From Litoribacterium kuwaitense (GTDB lineage: Bacteria; Bacillota; Bacilli; Bacillales; DSM-28697), in NCBI RefSeq assembly GCF_011058155.1, contig NZ_JAALFC010000025.1, positions 1 to 50,351 of the forward strand: a DNA stretch of 50,351 nt, written 5' to 3'. Shown here piece after piece: positions 8,310 through 16,819 of the stretch. Numbering within the stretch: position 1 is the first letter of the stretch; every line of letters begins with the position of its first letter. Position numbers and translations under genes: made by a program. Under the pieces are notes generated by a model. It worked only from the letters and a program-made list of their open reading frames with translations. It did not search any database and was not told the origin of the DNA.

Positions 8310-9578
8310 CTAGCTTGATTTCGTCGCAGCGACCTCTGCAGACGGATTGGCTTGAAAGTCGTCCGGCAGCGTAATAAATTTTGTCAGAAAGGCACTTAAG
8401 AAATAAAGGCCAGCGAAAATCCACATGACACCAGCATCACCGACGATACCGATCGTCAGTCCAACGATCGCAGGGCCGATGAACGTAGGCAAGCCAGCAC
8501 CTAGGTTTAAGATCGACATCGCCGCTCCTTTGTCGCTTTTCACGAGTGATGGAACGAGTGCGGATAATGGTACGTAGGCAGCGAGCAAGGCTCCCCAAAT
8601 CATCCCGATCGCACCGACCGCCCAAATGTTTCCTTCAAACCAAGCCGGAGCGTAGTAAAGCCCGAGCGTCGACAACCCGCAGCCGATGCCGCCAAAATAC
8701 ATAATCGTATTGCGCCAGCCAATTTTGTCACCGACGACACCAAAGATGAGGTTAAATACAATATTACTCGTGAAAATCGCCCCCCAGATGCTGAGCCACG
8801 TTGATGTCGGAATGCCGTGTGTCGCAAGATAGGTCGGCAAAAAGACTGGGAAGGCGAACTGAGCTGTCGTATTAATCGTCCGAACAATTCCGCCGAGCAG
8901 CACTTTAGGCTCTTCGATTGCGATTGTCATACCTTTCTTAATTTCCTGAAGTTTCTCAGCCGCATTTTGGTCACTTTTCCGCTCGAGCTTGTCTTTATTT
9001 AAGACAAGGGCAAAGAAGGCACCGAGGCATACCCAGAAAATGGAGCTCCACAACGTGTTCACATGCCCCATCGCTTCAATGGCTAAGACAGAGTAATACG
9101 CGCCAAGCACGTTTAAGCCGCCGGTAAAGACAAACCAGAACCAGCCGACCGCTGAGCCGAGCCGGTTTTTGTCGGCACGATAGGCGATCCATACTAAGAA
9201 TGAGTAGGCGAACAGTGGATAACCAAATCCGCGTAAGGCGTAAAATGGCACCATCCACGTCAAGCTTAACGAGTTAATTCCAAAGGCGATAAATCCGGAA
9301 GTTCCTAAAATATAGAGAATAAGTCCGGCGAGCATCGTTTTTTTCGTTCCTAAGGCTTCCACGAGCACCCCGGAAAACCACGAAGAGATCGCGATCGTCA
9401 CCCCGTAGGCTGAAAACAGTAAGCTCGTATGCTGCACAGTGAACCCTTGTTCGATCAGCCAAGGGCTGAGCCAGCCGATCTCTAGTCCATCCCCCATCAT
9501 AAAGATGAGAACGCCTAAGTATCCCCAGGCAAGCTTCGAGGGGATACCGACTTTATCCAATGCATTCACTTGATTCAT
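8310..9578 (-). CDS. MFS transporter, polyol type (RbtT-like)
   Basis: A 422-residue major facilitator with about 12 hydrophobic segments. The start MNQVNALDKVGIPSKLAWGY and the FMMGDGLEIGWLSPWL segment resemble ribitol/arabitol transporters of the RbtT/DalT group. The start is ATG 9578 with GGGAGGA just upstream; an in-frame codon 15 bp earlier would overlap that ribosome site. It sits 2 bp downstream of the polyol dehydrogenase and before the DeoR regulator. Ribitol, D-arabitol or L-arabitol uptake is the likely role; the substrate is inferred from the neighbours. Confidence 0.85.
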   Translation of the reverse strand: MNQVNALDKVGIPSKLAWGYLGVLIFMMGDGLEIGWLSPWLIEQGFTVQHTSLLFSAYGVTIAISSWFSGVLVEALGTKKTMLAGLILYILGTSGFIAFGINSLSLTWMVPFYALRGFGYPLFAYSFLVWIAYRADKNRLGSAVGWFWFVFTGGLNVLGAYYSVLAIEAMGHVNTLWSSIFWVCLGAFFALVLNKDKLERKSDQNAAEKLQEIKKGMTIAIEEPKVLLGGIVRTINTTAQFAFPVFLPTYLATHGIPTSTWLSIWGAIFTSNIVFNLIFGVVGDKIGWRNTIMYFGGIGCGLSTLGLYYAPAWFEGNIWAVGAIGMIWGALLAAYVPLSALVPSLVKSDKGAAMSILNLGAGLPTFIGPAIVGLTIGIVGDAGVMWIFAGLYFLSAFLTKFITLPDDFQANPSAEVAATKSS

Positions 9579-9580
9579 GA

Positions 9581-10684
9581 TTAATCCTCCCATTTAAAAT
9601 TCAGAATGACCTTGTGCCAACCTTTATGCTCAGCCGCTTTATTCATCGCCTTCGTTAAATCCGCTGGTGTGCGAATGTCGACAAATTGATCAGGTAGCAG
9701 TTTTCGTAAGGCTTCTTGGTACGCTTGATCTCTGAAATACTGCATCAAATCAGCAAACTCTTTCGTTGAGCTTCTTGAGCTGCCAAACAATTGAATCCCT
9801 TTTTCGAGCACGTCGCGTGTATTGATAGGGACTCGGTCTTCGGTAACCCCCATCAGGACAAGCTTTCCTTCTGGCTCGATTAGATCGATCGCCTGGTTAA
9901 TGGCGCTTTCACTAAAGCGTCCTCCTGTACATTCAAACACCGTCGTAATCCCTTGATGTCCGAGAAAATCAAAATCAAAGACGAGATGTGTCGTCGCAAA
10001 CGAAAATTGCGCCAGTTTTTCCTCGGCAGCGCCAAAAACGATTAAGTTTTCCTTCGGTACATGGTAGACGTAATGCAGCATCGCAGCCGTTAAATAGCCG
10101 ACTGGTCCGTCACCAAACACGGCAACATTGCCTTGTTTAAGGTAATCGCTTACATGCGATATGGCGTGAAGAGAGACAGAACAGAGCTCAGCTAAAATCG
10201 CGATGTCATCGGGTAGATCGTCTGGAATCAGGACGACATTTTCTTTTGGCAAGACCAAATGGCTCTGTCCGACGCCGTCATATCCGCTTCCAAGAAAGAC
10301 GCTATTTGCACAATAGTTATCCTCGCCACCGCGCCGGCAAGGGGCACAGCACTCTTCTTTCGTATAGTGACCGCGAACATATCCCGGAATATTCGGAACG
10401 ATCACAACTCTTTTTCCTACCTCAATGTCGTCTGTATTGGATGCGACGACTCGGGCAATACCTTCATGAAATAATGCCATCGGCAGCTTTTTTTCTAATG
10501 CTTCTTTTCGGCGGTCTCCAGTAAAGTAACGAAGGTCGGCGTGGCAAATACTAGCCAGCTCATTTTTTACAGCAACATGTTCATCGGGCATGTCGTGATT
10601 TAAGGTGACCTCTTCAAATCGGCCAGGCTGCGTTAAGCGGAATGCCTGTGACATGACCGTTGCTTGTGTCATTGATTGTGACAA
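9581..10684 (-). CDS. Zinc-type polyol/sugar-phosphate dehydrogenase (TarJ-like)
   Basis: A medium-chain dehydrogenase of about 367 residues. The N-terminal catalytic fold has ASICHADLRYFTG (catalytic cysteine) and LPMALFHEG (catalytic His/Glu). A cysteine cluster CCAPCRRGGEDNYC looks like the structural zinc lobe, and GDGPVGYLTAAML is the NAD(P)-binding glycine loop. The N-terminal half resembles ribulose-5-phosphate reductase TarJ and polyol dehydrogenases. With a polyol transporter and ribulokinase alongside, oxidation of ribitol or arabitol to a ketopentose is likely. The TTG start at 10684 is preferred because GGGGAGG lies at 10693-10699. An ATG at 10729 would extend the protein by 15 residues. 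Confidence 0.8.
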   Translation of the reverse strand: MSQSMTQATVMSQAFRLTQPGRFEEVTLNHDMPDEHVAVKNELASICHADLRYFTGDRRKEALEKKLPMALFHEGIARVVASNTDDIEVGKRVVIVPNIPGYVRGHYTKEECCAPCRRGGEDNYCANSVFLGSGYDGVGQSHLVLPKENVVLIPDDLPDDIAILAELCSVSLHAISHVSDYLKQGNVAVFGDGPVGYLTAAMLHYVYHVPKENLIVFGAAEEKLAQFSFATTHLVFDFDFLGHQGITTVFECTGGRFSESAINQAIDLIEPEGKLVLMGVTEDRVPINTRDVLEKGIQLFGSSRSSTKEFADLMQYFRDQAYQEALRKLLPDQFVDIRTPADLTKAMNKAAEHKGWHKVILNFKWED

Positions 10685-10699
10685 ACGTTCGTCCTCCCC

Positions 10700-10874
10700 A
10701 ACTAAGTTAATTTGTTTATTTTTGTTCATAATATCTGTTTAATGTTCATTTTGTCAATGTAACCGGTGTTATTTTGTACTTTTTTATTCATTTTTGCTCA
10801 TTTACCATTGCCAGATGAATGTATATCTATTAAGATGATTCCTACAAGCGCTTACAGAATTGAGGGATATATTC
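10700..10874. promoter_or_regulatory. Divergent control region of the pentitol locus
   Basis: It separates the leftward dehydrogenase operon from the rightward ribulokinase. Repeated TTCAT/CTCAT-type hexamers occur (TTGTTCAT 10722-10729, ATGTTCAT 10742-10749, ATTCAT 10786-10791, GCTCAT 10796-10801), which could be DeoR-family operator half-sites. TACAAGCGCTTACA at 10843-10856 matches 12 of 14 positions of the CcpA cre consensus and lies just before the kinase ribosome site. No protein binding is shown. Confidence 0.4.
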
Positions 10875-12532
10875 GTGGATCTATTTTCGATTGGAATTGA
10901 TTATGGGACTGAATCGGGTCGAGTGTTAATCATTCATACAAAGACAGGCGAGATTCAAGGATCAAGCCTCATACCTTATAAGCATGGTGTCATCAATGAT
11001 CGCTTACCTACGACAGAAGCACCGAGTCTTCCTAGGGATTTTGCACTTCAGCATCCGAAAGATTATTTAGAGGTGCTTTTTTTAGGCATTCCAGAAGCGA
11101 TTCAAAATGCAGGCATTAAGAAAACACAAATTGTCGGGTTAGGGGTCGATTTTACGTCGTCGACGATGGTGACAGTTGATGAGCATCTACAGCCGCTTTG
11201 CTTTCGTAAAGACTATGAAAATCACCCGCACGCGTGGGTGAAGCTGTGGAAGCATCACGGCCCAAAAGAAGAAGCCAATGAGCTGTTTGAAGAGGCTGTA
11301 AAGCAGAAGTGCCCATGGCTTCGTGATTATGGCTTTAATGTGTCGACGGAATGGTTTATACCAAAATATTTAGAAACGATCCGTCGAGCGCCAGAGGTAT
11401 ACGAGGCGGCAGATCTTTTTATTGAGGCGGGCGATTGGATCGTTTCCCAGCTGACAGGGGAAGTCGTTCGCAGTAACTGTTCCTTAGGGTTTAAAGCATT
11501 TTGGAAAGAAGAGGGCGGTTTTCCCGAGGAATTTTTGCAAGGCATTGACCCTGAGCTCGGCAAGCTCGCGTCCACGAAGCTTAGAGGAAAAGTCGGATTT
11601 ATCGGCGAGAAGGCGGGTACGCTGACGAGTGACATGGCTGAAAAGCTTGGATTGCCCGAAGATTTAGCTGTCGGTGTGGCGATCATTGACGCCCATTCAG
11701 CTCTGTTAGGCATTGGCGCGTCAAAGGCGAATGAAATGACGATGGTCATGGGCACGTCTACGTGTCACTTAATGTTGAATGAGAAAAAAATCCAGCTACC
11801 CGGCATTTCCGGTGTCGTCAAAGATTCGATCATTCCTGGATTATACGCGTACGAGGCAGGGCAGTCTGCGGTAGGAGACTTATTTGGCTGGTTTGCAAAG
11901 CAGGTTCCGGCTGAATTTAAAGAAGAAGCTAGCGAATTAGGGGTATCCGTTTTTGATTTGCTCGAAAAGAAAGCCAGTGCCTACGTCCCAGGTGAAACGG
12001 GGCTGCTGGCGCTCGATTGGCATAACGGCAACCGGTCAGTACTGTCGGATTCAAGTCTAACGGGGCTCGTTGTCGGTTTAACACTGACGACCAAGCCGGA
12101 AGATATTTATCGCGCGTATCTCGAAGCGACCGCTTTCGGGGCAAAAATGATTCTTGATAACTACGAGGAGTGGGGCATGCCGGTCCATAAAGTCTTTGCG
12201 TGTGGCGGCTTACCGCAAAAAATGCCCTGTTAATGCAGATTTATGCGGACATTTTAAAGCGGGACATTCACGTTTCTGCCACCGATTACGCACCAGCAGT
12301 CGGCGCCGCCGTACTCGGTGCAGTTGCAGGAGGGCAAGGCAAGCTTGAAGATGTCACACAAGCGATGAGACAGCCCTTTCTTAAGGTGTATAAGCCGATC
12401 AAAGAAAACGTAGAGCGCTACAAGGAGCTTTTCAGCATTTATAAAGATTATCATGACGATATGGGCTATCGTAAGCCACACTTAATGCAGGATTTAAAAC
12501 AACTGGCCGAAAAAGCAGCGGATGAAAAATAA
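10875..12532 (+). pseudogene. araB: Ribulokinase, FGGY family, frameshifted near the 3' end
   Basis: AraB-type ribulokinase phosphorylating ribulose to ribulose-5-phosphate. The N-terminal ATPase motif is SIGIDYGTESGRVL, LGVDFTSSTM follows, and later come the FGGY-family segments DAHSALLGIGA and ACGGLPQK. The frame ends prematurely at 12233, but the next frame continues with NALLMQIYADILKRDIHVSATD to 12532. One base missing from the A run at 12217-12222 explains this, and repair gives 552 residues, the normal length. The start is taken as GTG 10875 (GAGGG at 10862-10866) rather than TTG 10860. It is divergent from the polyol dehydrogenase operon. It may be intact in the real genome. Confidence 0.85.
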
Positions 12533-12536
12533 ATGA

Positions 12537-12568
12537 ACGAGCCTTCTCTGACAGGAGGCTCGTTTTTT
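12537..12568 (+). terminator. Terminator after ribulokinase
   Basis: Stem ACGAGCCT / AGGCTCGT (12537-12544, 12556-12563) followed by six T. Confidence 0.85.
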
Positions 12569-12664
12569 AACGTAAGATTTGACCAAAAGCACATGATTTT
12601 GTTTGAAAAGGGAAAGACTAGGTTACCGTATAATGAATACTTTTTTTAAAGGAGGAAGTTGTGC

Positions 12665-12991
12665 ATGTCACATGAACAGTATGCGTCTACGATTCAAGCT
12701 TTGCACGCATGTATGGAGGCGTGTAACCATTGCTACGATGCCTGCCTGAAAGAAGAAGACATGCAAATGATGGCGGAATGTATTCGCTTGGATCGGGAGT
12801 GTGCCGACATTTGCGGCTACCTTGAACAAGCGCTCGTGCGCGGAACCCCCTTTGCCAAAGAGTTGGCGAGCGTCTGTGCCACGATTTGTGAAGCGTGTGG
12901 GAACGAATGCAAAAAGCATGCCCACGATCATTGCCAACAATGCGCTGATGCATGTTTTACGTGTGCCGAAGCCTGCCGCGCGATTGCGTAA
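12665..12991 (+). CDS. Cysteine-rich four-helix bundle protein (DUF326/YhjQ-like)
   Basis: 108 residues with 16 cysteines in repeated CxxxC and CxxC patterns on predicted amphipathic helices (HACMEACNHCYDAC, CATICEACGNEC, CQQCADACFTCAEAC). This is the pattern of the DUF326 four-helix ferredoxin-like/copper-storage family, which in known members (Csp) binds many Cu(I) ions in the bundle core. No export signal, so it is cytosolic. Start ATG 12665 is chosen over TTG 12659 because GGAGG ends at 12655. It is a single gene between two terminators. The copper role is from family knowledge only. Confidence 0.88.
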   Translation: MSHEQYASTIQALHACMEACNHCYDACLKEEDMQMMAECIRLDRECADICGYLEQALVRGTPFAKELASVCATICEACGNECKKHAHDHCQQCADACFTCAEACRAIA

Positions 12992-12999
12992 AGGTTCCA

Positions 13000-13040
13000 A
13001 ACGGTTGGACGTTTTCAAGATGAACGTTCAGCCGTTTTTT
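13000..13040. terminator. Terminator between the cysteine-rich protein and the convergent hydrolase
   Basis: A 14-bp stem with G-T pairs (13000-13013 against 13023-13036) ends in a T run to 13040. Confidence 0.8.
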
Positions 13041-13080
13041 ATGCCATTTATTTTTTCCATGCATGATTAGAAGCGGCTTT

Positions 13081-14118
13081 TTATTTTGCGGCCATGGCAA
13101 GCTGCATCGCTAGCCGGATTGGTACCGCTGAGGCCATCTGGTTAACGTTTCCGACGAAATATAAGTCTTTTTGCGGATGATAGAAAGCAAGAGAGCCAGT
13201 TGACCCGGAATGTCCGATCAACTCACCCTCCCCTTGAAAGAGTGTAGAGGCCCCGCCTAAGGGAATTTGCATATATCCGCCCCCATAGTGAATAGGCCCC
13301 ATCATGATTTGCAGCTTTCGATAGGTTGCCAACGTAGTGAAAATGGTTTTGTTAAAGAGCTTACTGCCAAAGAAAGCTTTTATGAACACCATCAACTCAG
13401 CAGTCGTCGTGACAGAGCCACCACTCGCGCTATTTTGAATAAACATAGGACGATGAAGTTGTTGATCCTTATAATAAATATGAGGCATCTTGTCATTTTC
13501 GCCTTCAATAAGATAGGTAGCGACAAGGTCGAGCGGAGAAACAATAAATTGTTTGTACGCGTCTGATAATGTCTGATCACTGGCTTTTTTAATAATCTCT
13601 CCGAGTAAATCAAAATTAACGTCTGCATAATACGCTTTTCCCTTACTGTTTGGTGCGAAATGCGGTTTTAAATGTTTCGTTTTTTCTATGATTTCTTCAA
13701 AAGAGAGATGAAAGTCTTCTTGAATCACACGGCTCTTCATACTGTTTTTTCTTTCCTCATAAATGTCAGGCAAGCCACTCGTCTGAAACAGTAAATCATA
13801 GATCGTCAGGTCAAAAGAGTAATCTTGACCGCGATACATATGAAGCCCTTCGAGCAGCTGCTTGTCAAAGTACGCTGCAATTTTTTCGTCCAGTGATATT
13901 TTTCCTTGTTCCAGCAGGCGAAGAATACACGTTGTCGTAAACAATTTGGTGATGCTTGCCATCAGTAGCGGTGAGTCAACAGTCAAACCGCTATAGCTTT
14001 GGTAAAAAGAAAAATCACCAGTCTTATTCTCGATGAGAAGACTGCCTTCATAAATATTCTTTTTTCTTGTAAAACGTGTGAATATTTGTTCAAATCGACG
14101 TGTATGATGCTTTCCCAT
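13081..14118 (-). CDS. Serine hydrolase, beta-lactamase/class C PBP fold
   Basis: 345 residues. The catalytic SxxK motif is S55-I-T-K58 (MASITKLFTT), the second motif is in YYADVNFDLLGE, and a C-terminal HSGSTG corresponds to the KTG/HxG box. These proteins act as esterases, D-amino-acid peptidases or lactamase-like hydrolases; the true substrate cannot be told. No clear signal peptide. Start ATG 14118 is preferred because AAGGAG lies 6 bp upstream and an earlier in-frame ATG at 14133 overlaps it. Class C-fold hydrolases of this sort are common in Bacilli and need not give antibiotic resistance. Confidence 0.85.
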   Translation of the reverse strand: MGKHHTRRFEQIFTRFTRKKNIYEGSLLIENKTGDFSFYQSYSGLTVDSPLLMASITKLFTTTCILRLLEQGKISLDEKIAAYFDKQLLEGLHMYRGQDYSFDLTIYDLLFQTSGLPDIYEERKNSMKSRVIQEDFHLSFEEIIEKTKHLKPHFAPNSKGKAYYADVNFDLLGEIIKKASDQTLSDAYKQFIVSPLDLVATYLIEGENDKMPHIYYKDQQLHRPMFIQNSASGGSVTTTAELMVFIKAFFGSKLFNKTIFTTLATYRKLQIMMGPIHYGGGYMQIPLGGASTLFQGEGELIGHSGSTGSLAFYHPQKDLYFVGNVNQMASAVPIRLAMQLAMAAK

Positions 14119-14300
14119 TTGTCGCTCCTTCATTCACCAAGGAATGATGAGGTAGATTTTTGATCAACGAGTCGTAACACAACGTGTTAAAGCGGTTTTT
14201 AGTCATTGAAGCTGAAGATCCTCCGCCAATCTATGCTTTCATCTTAAATGAAAAGGGCAAAAAAAGATAACTTTTGCCACGAATGTGTGAAGCTGCATTT

Positions 14301-14831
14301 TTACAAAAAACGAGCAATAAACGCTTCGCCAAACATGAGATAAGTCATGATGAAAAGGAGACTGAGGAAGGGTTTAAGCAGCCAGCGTTTCTGCTTGACT
14401 GTACTATCTTGTGAGGGGCGATGAATGAAAACACCATATAACAGCAATGAACACATCGATAGTGGGAGAAGTATTTTAATCGTGAGCGTCACTTTTGCTG
14501 GCGTTAACATCTCGCCGAGCATCGCCCCCATCATCCCGCCCATTAGTCCAGCGATCAGCCCCTCAAAGCAGGAAACCAGACCGAGAAACATGCCACAGAT
14601 GAGTCCGAGCAGGGAGCCAGTAAGAATGCCAAGCATCGTCGATAGAAACAGTTGTCCACTGAAGAGCATACCAAAAAGTAAGCCAACAACGAGCCCTAAG
14701 CATGTCCCACAAAACATCGAAATCACCATGCGCTGTGAGTGATTGAGGCGCTTGGCACAGCGGATGGCTAGGCAGACAGCAATCATCGCAATCGCAGCGA
14801 CTGTGGTAGCGGAAAAAAAGGTAAAGGTCAT
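14301..14831 (-). CDS. Glycine-rich multi-spanning membrane protein, unknown
   Basis: 176 residues, very hydrophobic, with about six predicted membrane segments. The centre is a run of glycine-rich repeats (GLVVGLLFGMLFSG, GILTGSLLGLICGMFLGLV, GLIAGLMGGMMGAMLGEML) resembling glycine-zipper packing. A longer frame exists to 15008, but AAAAGGAG just before ATG 14831 fixes this start. It is not recognised beyond being an integral membrane protein. It is a single gene between the hydrolase and the divergent cat gene. Confidence 0.7.
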   Translation of the reverse strand: MTFTFFSATTVAAIAMIAVCLAIRCAKRLNHSQRMVISMFCGTCLGLVVGLLFGMLFSGQLFLSTMLGILTGSLLGLICGMFLGLVSCFEGLIAGLMGGMMGAMLGEMLTPAKVTLTIKILLPLSMCSLLLYGVFIHRPSQDSTVKQKRWLLKPFLSLLFIMTYLMFGEAFIARFL

Positions 14832-15034
14832 GAATGTTGCTCCTTTTAAATGAAAACAGTTTTGTTCAAGATTATATTCAGCTGGCAAACCATTCATTCG
14901 TTTACCGCCGTTTGCTTTCACCCTTTTTGTGCTAGCATAGCATTGATTAAGCATCGATTTGACAAGAGACAACTCTGGACATTGAAACGCGTCTCCTTCG
15001 TCGATCAAAAGACTTTACACTGGAGGCGTTCATC

Positions 15035-15697
15035 ATGACATTTCATCTGATAGATTATAACGACTGGAATCGTGCCCAACACTTTGAACACTTTTGGAAT
15101 TTAGAGTGCACATTTAGTGTCACTGCAAATATTGATATAACAACTCTGCTAAAAGAGCTCAAGGATCGCGAATTAAAACCATACCCTGCATTTATGTATA
15201 TCATGACGACAGCGGTCAATCGTCATCGTGAATTTCGCATGGCATTTAATGAAGACGACCAGTTAGGCTATTGAGATGCGATGGTGCCGAGCTATACGAT
15301 TTTTCATAAAGATGACCAGACGTTTTCGAGCATTTGGACAGAATTTTCCACATGTTTTCCTAAATTCCATCACAGCTATTTGCAAGATATAGAGGAATAC
15401 GGAAATGTCAAAGGCTTTTTGACAAAAGAAAACACCCCGCCCAATGCGCTCTCCATCTCGGCTGTGCCATGGGTGTCTTTCTCCGGCTTTAATTTAAATA
15501 TTAATAAAACCAGCAACTACCTGTTGCCAATCATCACGATCGATAAGTTCTTCACCGAAGAAGGCAAAACGATGCTGCCCATTTCCTTTCAAGCGCACCA
15601 TGCCGTTTGTGATGGCTACCACGCAAGCATCTTTATGCATGAAGTGCAGGAGATGGCTGACCGCTGTCAAGAGTGGCTGACGACAGACGATGGATAG
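15035..15697 (+). pseudogene. catA: Chloramphenicol O-acetyltransferase (CatA type) with in-frame TGA
   Basis: Type A cat encoding 220 codons, the family's usual length. The N-terminal segment has DWNRAQHFEHFWN, and the catalytic motif near the C-terminus is HHAVCDGYH, with the histidine that deprotonates chloramphenicol. Codon 80 (15272-15274) is TGA, in the sequence GY-stop-DAMVPSYTIF, where the family has tryptophan, so a single TGG-to-TGA change interrupts an otherwise intact gene. Both halves are in the same frame with no indel. GGAGG precedes the ATG. Chromosomal cat genes are known from Shouchella clausii. The gene should be inactive unless the base is a miscall. Confidence 0.88.
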
Positions 15698-15736
15698 AAG
15701 AGTGTAAGGGGTTGTAAAAAAAGTGAGGTGATTGAC

Positions 15737-16021
15737 ATGCATATGACGTATTCCTTCATTTCTTTAGTCTTTTTGCTGTTAAGTATCTTGCCATTGATAC
15801 TAATTCAATTTACTCATGAATACTTTACGTTACTAACCTTTGGTCAAACAGGACTCATCGGCGTGCTCATGCCCATATTCTACGGTTTAATCAGTTTCAT
15901 ATTGATCATGTTAACAAAAAAAGGGACTCTAAGAATGCTAGTCCTTATTTTTGGTGCCATGTCCTTATTCTTAAATGTGATTATTGCCTTTGTTGCGATA
16001 TTTGGCTTTAGAGGGCCATAA
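15737..16021 (+). CDS. Small membrane protein, unknown
   Basis: 94 residues with three or four predicted hydrophobic segments (SFISLVFLLLSILPLILIQF, GLIGVLMPIFYGLISFILIM, LVLIFGAMSLFLNVIIAFVA). Start ATG 15737 has GAGGTG at 15725-15730; another ATG at 15743 is possible. The family is not recognised. It lies between the cat gene and the CRISPR leader. Confidence 0.6.
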   Translation: MHMTYSFISLVFLLLSILPLILIQFTHEYFTLLTFGQTGLIGVLMPIFYGLISFILIMLTKKGTLRMLVLIFGAMSLFLNVIIAFVAIFGFRGP

Positions 16022-16131
16022 GCTTTACGCGAATACTGTTGGAATGTATAAAGAGGATAGACGCTAGACGCAAACATAGGGTGAAATAGCATTTACTTCT
16101 ATATAATAGACGAAGGGCAAGAGAATTAAGC

Positions 16132-16300
16132 GGTGCGAACCATAAGCGCACATAAAAACCCCGGGAGATTCGCACCAAATTCTTAGAAAAAACCTTCCGT
16201 ATGATTGAAGAAAAGGTTATAATTTACAATTGAATGAGCAAGAAGCTTCGATAATGCCGTATAACAATGAGAATTCCCATTTTTAAGGGGCATTTTCGCT
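16132..16300 (+). promoter_or_regulatory. CRISPR leader
   Basis: An AT-rich non-coding stretch directly before the first repeat. At its left side is an inverted repeat GGTGCGAA (16132-16139) / TTCGCACC (16169-16176) flanking AAGCGCACAT and CCCCGGGAG, an arrangement I associate with type I-C leaders. A TATAAT at 16218-16223 may be the promoter -10 box, although no well-spaced -35 is seen. The conserved repeats are at this side and the degenerate ones at the other, which also places the leader here. Confidence 0.6.
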
Positions 16301-16669
16301 GTCGCACTCCACGTGAGTGCGTGGATTGAAATAAGCTACCCCGATCGCAAGGGCCGGCTAAATTTTGTCGCACTCCACGTGAGTGCGTGGATTGAAATGG
16401 AATAAACGTCCCCGAAGTCCTCCGGCATATTTGTCGCACTCCACGTGAGTGCGTGGATTGAAATAACATTCCTTGAAGAATCTTAAAGATCAGAACGGTC
16501 GCACTCCACGTGAGTGCGTGGATTGAAATCGCCCGCAAAGTGGTTACTATACGAATGCGGATAGTGTCGCACTCCACGTGAGTGCGTGGGTCAGTAAATC
16601 GCCCGTAATTAGCCGAAACCATCTTTAAGTGGTATAATGAAAATAGTCGCACGCCACGTAAGTGCGTCG
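16301..16669 (+). CRISPR. Orphan type I-C-like CRISPR array, 4 perfect and 2 degenerate repeats
   Basis: Four identical 32-bp repeats begin GTCGCACTCCACGTGAG and end TGGATTGAAAT, at 16301-16332, 16367-16398, 16433-16464 and 16498-16529. Spacers of 34, 34, 33 and 36 bp follow. A fifth copy (from 16566) keeps only its first 24 bp, and a sixth (16646-16669) has three mismatches in 24 bp and is 80 bp away from the fifth. The palindromic core and the ATTGAAAT end are typical of type I-C. Transcription is expected left to right. No cas gene is in the window, so any crRNA would need Cas proteins encoded elsewhere. Confidence 0.95.
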
Positions 16670-16702
16670 AAAAAACAAAACATCACACCGTGTTGAAACT
16701 AA

Positions 16703-16748
16703 AAACAGGTGATCCTTACATGCAACTGATGTAAGGATTCACCTGTTT
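16703..16748. terminator. Strong hairpin after the CRISPR array
   Basis: Arms 16703-16721 and 16729-16748 are complementary over 19 bp with a single bulged base, around a 7-nt loop, followed by TCTTT. This is probably a terminator for array transcripts; a small mobile-element remnant is possible. Confidence 0.6.
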
Positions 16749-16819
16749 CTTTGATCTAAAGCTTTGTACTGATTGTAGGAAAAAGACAGTCAAAAAAATT
16801 GAAGTGAGGCGGTCAAGAG

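Noticed and set aside
12217-12222. Programmed frameshifting in the ribulokinase gene
   Set aside because: Family members need no frameshift, and similar breaks recur in unrelated genes here, so an indel error or pseudogene is the simpler explanation.
14832-15008. N-terminal extension of the glycine-rich membrane protein to 15008
   Set aside because: The added residues are not hydrophobic and lie upstream of the clear AAAAGGAG site before ATG 14831.
16224-16652. 142-codon frame on the minus strand across the CRISPR array
   Set aside because: It is made of translated repeats and spacers and has a repeating peptide; the DNA is a CRISPR array.
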